Shown: positions 62,682 through 64,000 of the stretch, in pieces
How the letters are laid out: each line of letters starts with the position of its first letter
Position numbering within the stretch: the stretch's first letter is position 1
Source of the DNA: Geminicoccus harenae
GTDB lineage: Bacteria; Pseudomonadota; Alphaproteobacteria; Geminicoccales; Geminicoccaceae
Assembly (NCBI RefSeq): GCF_019800005.1
Contig: NZ_JABGCL010000009.1
Span: 146,044 to 210,043, forward strand
Direction of reading: 5' to 3'
Length of the DNA stretch: 64,000 bases
Made by a program: the position numbers and the translations under genes
Notes under the pieces: generated by a model
What the model saw: the letters and a program-made list of their open reading frames with translations, nothing else
Told to the model about the DNA's origin: nothing
The model's database searches: none

Positions 62682-63679
62682 CACTGGTCTTCCATCGGCG
62701 CCTTTGAATTGACGGGCAGCGCGGGCGTCCTTGCCGGGCGGGGTGCTGGACGACGGTGATGCCTCGGGCGCCCGGCGGGAAGACCGGACATCGCTCCGAC
62801 AGCCGCTGGCGCCATGCCGGCATGGCGGGACGGACATTCGGCGGGTCGGCCACCTGCTTCGATGATCCACCTGATGCTCCGTCCCGCGGTCGTGCACGCG
62901 TTCAGTGGCCGGCAAGGGTGGGAGGGAGCCAGTGTCCGGATGCCCCGGGGCCTCCGGTCGGGCGCAATCATTTCGTCTCGTTCTTGCCGCCGGCCCGGTC
63001 CCGGCCCTGCCCGGGCATCTGCCCTGCCCGATCGATTAAGCCGGCGATGCCGCACGGTCCGGCAGGACCGAGGGTGCATCCCCGACGACGGTGACATTTC
63101 GCGCCCCCGGTCAGGCACGCTTCGCCGCTTCGCCCATGCCATGGCCTCGGCGGCGATGTCAGACCCGGCCAATCCGGCGACCATCCTCAGCGTGGCGCCC
63201 GCCGCTGAAGTCGCGCTGGTGCATGAGGCCGTGCTGCCGGTGCGTGCACAGGGACGGGCATCCCCCGGGGCCGGCCCGTACCAGCGATAGGCGTTGTGGT
63301 TGCGCATGAACCGCTGCCAGTTCTCGGCGAAGTTCAGATCTGCTGTCACGGGAGCGGAGGCAGCCAGCAGCGACCAAGCCAGCGGCAACAAGAAATCCCA
63401 GGCGCCCACTGAACACGTCGAACATCGTCCGCCGACTACCTGCCCCACCTTCAAGGCCGGTCCTCCCAAAGTGACGGCAGTGACCTGCCGCCCCTGTCCG
63501 GAACTGGTCGGCTGCTCGCACTGCTAGCCATGGCGGTGCCCCGGAAGACGACGTTGCGGGGCCTCCCCCGCACTCCGGCGGATCATGCCCGCCGGAGATG
63601 AAGATTTGGTTGATGCCGGTTCGATTCCCGCTTGCCCCGGCACCGGTGCCAGCCGGTGCCGGGGGCGGGCCTGTGCGGC
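62682..63679. other. About 1 kb without a convincing gene; possible decayed exported-protein gene on the minus strand
   Basis: Minus-strand bases from about 63409 down to 63250 read as a signal-peptide-like start (a GTG, then DFLLPLAWSLLAASAPVTA) followed by DLNFAENWQRFMRNHNAYRW with GC-rich third positions. After that the frame degenerates into Ser/Thr/Arg-rich nonsense. No ribosome-binding site is seen. The rest (62682-63050) shows no coding bias on either strand. Confidence 0.3.
63637..63664. terminator. Strong hairpin downstream of the flagellin gene
   Basis: ccccggcaccgg and ccggtgccgggg form a long GC stem with a short loop, starting about 15 bases past the flagellin stop on the minus strand. 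No U-run follows. It is a likely 3' end of the flagellin message. Confidence 0.55.
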
Positions 63680-64000
63680 TCAACGCAGCAGCTGGAGCAT
63701 GGTCTGGGGCATCTGGTTGGCCTGGGCGAGCATCGAGACGCTGGCCTGGGTCAGGACGTTGTTGGAGGTGAACCTGGTCATCTCCTGCGCCATGTCGACG
63801 TCCATCAGCGTGGAGCGGGCAGCGTCCAGGTTCTCGATCGAGGTGGCGAGGTTGGCGGCGGAGAACTCGAAGCGCGACATCATCGCGCCCAGCTCGGCGC
63901 GGGAGCCGTTGACCTGGGCGATGGCCCCGTCGATCGCGGTGCCGGCGGCCGCAGCCCCCGCCGAGGTCGAGATGTCGGTGCCGGCCGTGCCCAGGGCCGC
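63680..64000 (-). CDS. Flagellin, C-terminal part (gene continues beyond the window)
   Basis: The visible 106 residues are the conserved C-terminal D0/D1 coiled coil of flagellin: SRAELGAMMSRFEF, ATSIENLDAARSTLMDVDMAQEMTRF, NNVLTQASVSMLAQANQMPQTMLQLLR. The final LLR after a run of hydrophobic heptads is the typical filament-core terminus. The N-terminal half lies off the right edge. It shows that the organism is flagellated or was recently so. Confidence 0.95.
   Translation of the reverse strand, partial: AALGTAGTDISTSAGAAAAGTAIDGAIAQVNGSRAELGAMMSRFEFSAANLATSIENLDAARSTLMDVDMAQEMTRFTSNNVLTQASVSMLAQANQMPQTMLQLLR

Noticed and set aside
63159..63683. A 174-codon minus-strand frame with a lipobox-like VAAGC
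   Set aside because: Third-position composition is poor, there is no ribosome site, and the upstream part is Gly/Pro-rich read through the flagellin terminator.

Overview
This is a very GC-rich, gene-dense bacterial chromosome segment. It is most likely from an alphaproteobacterium of the Rhodospirillales/Geminicoccales type. That placement is inferred from gene order: the SRP RNA-dnaX-ybaB-recR block, a DUF2066/CDP-alcohol transferase/DnaA-like (HdaA-type) cluster next to divergent purM-purN, a def-fmt-truA cluster near dapD-dapE, several Tat-exported ABC binding proteins, and a flagellin gene. Codon third positions are almost all G or C, so long antisense reading frames are common and were treated as shadows. 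Many start codons are GTG or TTG, one looks like CTG, and neighbouring genes often overlap by 1-8 bases, which suggests translational coupling.

Layout. 1-9.2 kb (minus strand): a dipeptide-type ABC system with two tandem paralogous binding proteins and a permease cut by the window edge, then a class II aldolase and an Fe3+/sugar-phosphate-type ABC transporter (binding protein, double permease, ATPase). 9.3-13.3 kb: a tatA-like gene, an MttB-like methyltransferase and a CocE-type hydrolase. 13.3-22.5 kb: an OmpA lipoprotein, a degenerate receiver-HPt protein, pseudouridine-5'-phosphate glycosidase, a TerB-like protein, a bifunctional NAD(P)HX repair enzyme, a PAS-GGDEF-EAL protein, lipB with a pentapeptide-repeat protein, and tRNA-Leu(GAG). 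22.8-26.8 kb: a nickel-pincer lactate racemase operon (larA, larC, larE, with no larB) and wrbA. 27-31 kb: a ribose-type ABC importer and a DMT exporter. 31-33.5 kb: a CobC-like phosphatase, SUMT (cobA) and an FNT-family channel.

33.5-40.9 kb: the minus-strand coupled cluster DUF2066, CDP-alcohol transferase, HdaA-like, atypical SDR and anmK; divergent purM-purN; and a TPR/SH3 protein. 41-48 kb: a nudC-like Nudix gene, SRP RNA, dnaX, ybaB, recR, def, fmt, truA and queF. 48.2-50 kb: a sulfotransferase-like gene followed by an insertion-sequence graveyard holding fragments of two transposase families. 50-57.4 kb: dapD, dapE, an FAD-linked dehydrogenase, a macrodomain protein, an acyl-CoA dehydrogenase and small exported or membrane proteins. 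57.5-61.6 kb: a histidine operon (hisG, hisB, hisH, hisF and a three-domain hisA-hisI-hisE gene). The window ends with a nucleoside-hydrolase-like lipoprotein, about 1 kb without a convincing gene, and the 3' end of a flagellin gene.

The most unusual item is the 414-residue HisA-HisI-HisE polypeptide. Its HisI-HisE half and a Glu substitution in its HisA half recall eukaryotic (fungal) histidine enzymes more than typical alphaproteobacterial ones. Comparisons to named proteins are from memory and were not aligned.
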